Positions 4,373-5,895 of a DNA stretch of 5,895 nucleotides are shown here, in pieces. This DNA comes from an uncultured Hyphomicrobiales bacterium (GTDB taxonomy: Bacteria > Pseudomonadota > Alphaproteobacteria > Rhizobiales > Beijerinckiaceae). The notes under the pieces are model-generated. The model saw only the letters and a program-made list of their open reading frames with translations, searched no databases and was not told the origin of the DNA. The position numbers were made by a program, and so were the translations under genes. Numbering within the stretch: the first letter of the stretch is position 1; each line of letters starts with the position of its first letter. The stretch covers positions 1-5,895 of the forward strand of contig CAIWVR010000608.1 in assembly GCA_903916165.1 (NCBI GenBank). Reading direction: 5' to 3'.

Positions 4373-5895
4373 ATGGCGACACAACCCAAGGCTCAGGATC
4401 CGACCGCCGCAGCGCTGTCGGCGATCGAAGAGGCGCTGAACCTGGCGCAAGTCGCCGAGCCTGAACCGCCGAAGGCGGAAGCCCCCATGTCCCGTCCCGC
4501 CACGCCCAATCCCAAGCTGTCCGCGCGCCCCCCGCGCCGTCAGCGCAATAATGCTGAAGGGAAAGCAGCAGAGCCCCCCGCCGCTGAAGCCAAGATGGTC
4601 GAAGCTAAAAGTGGGGACGCCAAGAACACGACAGCACCATCTGCCACCAATGACGACCGCCGTTCCGTCGAGCAGATCCTGCGGGCCATGCAGGTGCGCT
4701 CGGACCCCAAACTGATGGCGCTGCCCGCGCTCGGCTCCGCCATTTGGGTCGGGCTCATCGGCTTCTACGCCTCGACGCTGGGTTCCCTCGTCCCGCAGCA
4801 GATCGCCGTGCTGGCCATGTCGGCGCTCGGCCCGTTCCTGTTTTTCTTCATCAGTGCGCCGATGATGCGCCGCGCCCAGGAAGTCTGTCTGACCGCGCAG
4901 GCCCTCACTGAAGTCGCCATGCGCCTAACCGAGCCGGAAACGATCGCGACCGAACGAGTGGTGTCGCTGTCGCAGGTCATCCACCGCGAAGTCTCCTCAA
5001 TGGGCGATGGCATCGAGCGCGTGTTTGCCCGCGCCAGCGACCTTGAGGCTGTCGTGCGCCTCGAAGTGTCCTCGCTGGAACGCTCCTATACCGAGAACGA
5101 GCGCCGGATCCGCTTACTGATTGACGATCTGTCTTCCGAGCGCGAGGCCATTGTGATCAATGCCGATCGCGTCCGCCAGGCAATTTCCTGTGCCCATCAA
5201 GCCCTGTCGCGCGATCTCGAAGACGCCTCAAACCAGATCGTCGAACGGGTTGGCGAGGCTGGCGCGCGCGTCAACGCCCTGCTCGACAGGAAGGGCGTGG
5301 ATATTTCCGCGACACTCACCCGCACCGGCGACACTCTCGTGGGGCGCATCACCGAACATGGTGGCGACATTGTCGCGCGTCTCGCCAGCACCAGCGACAA
5401 TGTCACACAGCGTCTCACCGCCGCGACCGAGGCCATCACCGGGCAGCTCGGCACACGCATCGACGAGATGGATTCCCGTCTGAAATCCACCGGCGAGGCC
5501 CTGGTCTCCGAACTCACCGACCGGGGCGACGACGTCGCCGCGCGCATTGACGCGACCGGACTGCGCATTGCCGACACGATCTCCGCAAGCGGCTTCGACT
5601 TTGCCGAGCGCATCGCCGAAACCGGCGACCGGATCGAAAACACCATCAATGTCTCGGGCGATGAACTCGAAGAGCGCTTCAACACGACCGGCGAACGGAT
5701 ATCCAGCCTCATCTCCGAGCGTGCCAACACTATCTACGACCTTTTCCACACGTCGGGCCACGAGCTTGCCACGCAGCTCCAGACACACCACGTCCAGCTC
5801 ACCGATCACCTCGAACGCGAAGTTACGGATCTCACCAATCGCTTCGCTGCGTCGGCTGAAGACGCGATCTCCGCGATCAGCGTCCATTCTGACCG
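4373..5895 (+). CDS. gpr: GPR-like (Growth Pole Ring) giant membrane coiled-coil protein, N-terminal part
   Basis: The frame is open from the start to the window edge: 507 codons plus 2 nt, with no stop, so the gene continues to the right. Residues 1-90 are a low-complexity, Pro/Ala/Lys-rich tail beginning with a short SAIEEALNL segment. NDDRRSVEQILRAMQ (93-107) precedes two membrane segments at about 114-136 and 143-163. From about 165 the chain is helical and charged, and from about 262 it becomes a regular 11-residue repeat. This order (disordered tail, NDDR block, two close membrane spans, long apolipoprotein-like helix) is that of the Rhizobiales GPR family. In Agrobacterium GPR is a protein of about 2,100 aa that forms a ring at the growing pole and is needed for polar growth. 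AGAGG at 4362-4366 is 6 nt from ATG 4373, better than the 3 nt to ATG 4370, one codon earlier. G+C-rich codon use differs from the kinase block. The ortholog call rests on architecture and remembered sequence. Confidence 0.75.
   Translation, partial: MATQPKAQDPTAAALSAIEEALNLAQVAEPEPPKAEAPMSRPATPNPKLSARPPRRQRNNAEGKAAEPPAAEAKMVEAKSGDAKNTTAPSATNDDRRSVEQILRAMQVRSDPKLMALPALGSAIWVGLIGFYASTLGSLVPQQIAVLAMSALGPFLFFFISAPMMRRAQEVCLTAQALTEVAMRLTEPETIATERVVSLSQVIHREVSSMGDGIERVFARASDLEAVVRLEVSSLERSYTENERRIRLLIDDLSSEREAIVINADRVRQAISCAHQALSRDLEDASNQIVERVGEAGARVNALLDRKGVDISATLTRTGDTLVGRITEHGGDIVARLASTSDNVTQRLTAATEAITGQLGTRIDEMDSRLKSTGEALVSELTDRGDDVAARIDATGLRIADTISASGFDFAERIAETGDRIENTINVSGDELEERFNTTGERISSLISERANTIYDLFHTSGHELATQLQTHHVQLTDHLEREVTDLTNRFAASAEDAISAISVHSD
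5156..5881 (+). repeat. 22 tandem 11-residue (33-bp) hendecad repeats within the GPR-like protein
   Basis: From residue 262 to 503 the protein divides into 22 consecutive 11-residue units without an insertion or deletion. The clearest are residues 317-481 (5321-5815), 15 units such as RTGDTLVGRIT, EHGGDIVARLA, DRGDDVAARID, ETGDRIENTIN and VSGDELEERFN. The loose consensus is x-[T/S]-G-[D/E]-x-hydrophobic-x-x-x-[I/L]-x. Eleven-residue periodicity is typical of apolipoprotein-type amphipathic helices and of right-handed hendecad coiled coils. The repeats continue towards the window edge. Confidence 0.8.

Noticed and set aside
4540..5013. Minus-strand frames at 4540-4758 and 4765-5013
   Set aside because: Shadows of the N-terminal part of the GPR-like gene; no supporting start signals or motifs.
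5228..5887. Long minus-strand open frame (219 codons) and a second one at 5197-5730
   Set aside because: They lie opposite the GPR-like gene, whose regular repeats and G+C-rich codons keep antisense frames open; neither has domain-like sequence.
1..5895. CRISPR array, tRNA or rRNA genes
   Set aside because: No spaced identical repeats of suitable length, no tRNA cloverleaf signature and no rRNA-like sequence were seen.

Overview
The window looks like an alphaproteobacterium of the order Hyphomicrobiales (Rhizobiales). The main evidence is the gene entering the right edge. It encodes the N-terminal part of a very large, two-membrane-segment, coiled-coil/apolipoprotein-like protein that resembles the Growth Pole Ring (GPR) protein of polar-growing Rhizobiales. 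A CtrA-type TTAA-N7-TTAA box lies just upstream of it, which also fits an alphaproteobacterium.

Layout from left to right. (1) At 98-574 (+) is a NarL/FixJ-type response regulator that has lost the first part of its receiver domain. It is tail-to-tail with (2) a sensor pair on the minus strand: a DctP-like TRAP-type periplasmic binding protein (1669-2706) whose end overlaps by 8 nt the start of a membrane-bound HisKA_3-type histidine kinase (594-1676). No TRAP permease genes are visible, so the binding protein more likely serves as the ligand-sensing partner of the kinase than as a transporter part. Together these three genes look like one signalling module: periplasmic ligand, membrane kinase, LuxR-type DNA-binding regulator. 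The regulator is damaged in this copy. (3) At about 2840-3759 (-) is a decayed IS256-family (Mutator-type) insertion sequence. Its transposase reading frame stays in one register from start to end, but carries three nonsense codons, several apparent in-frame internal deletions and a substituted or missing catalytic DDE triad. (4) From 3760 to about 4260 there is no convincing gene, only a possible gene remnant at the IS edge and a 10-bp inverted repeat. (5) From 4261 to the right edge are the regulatory region and the first 507 codons of the GPR-like gene, which runs off the window.

By eye, base composition changes along the window. The kinase/binding-protein block is clearly more A+T-rich than the IS and the GPR-like gene, which suggests the signalling module is a transferred or accessory block placed beside a conserved core gene, with IS debris at the junction. 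The long minus-strand reading frames opposite the GPR-like gene, and the plus-strand ones opposite the transposase, are shadows of those genes.
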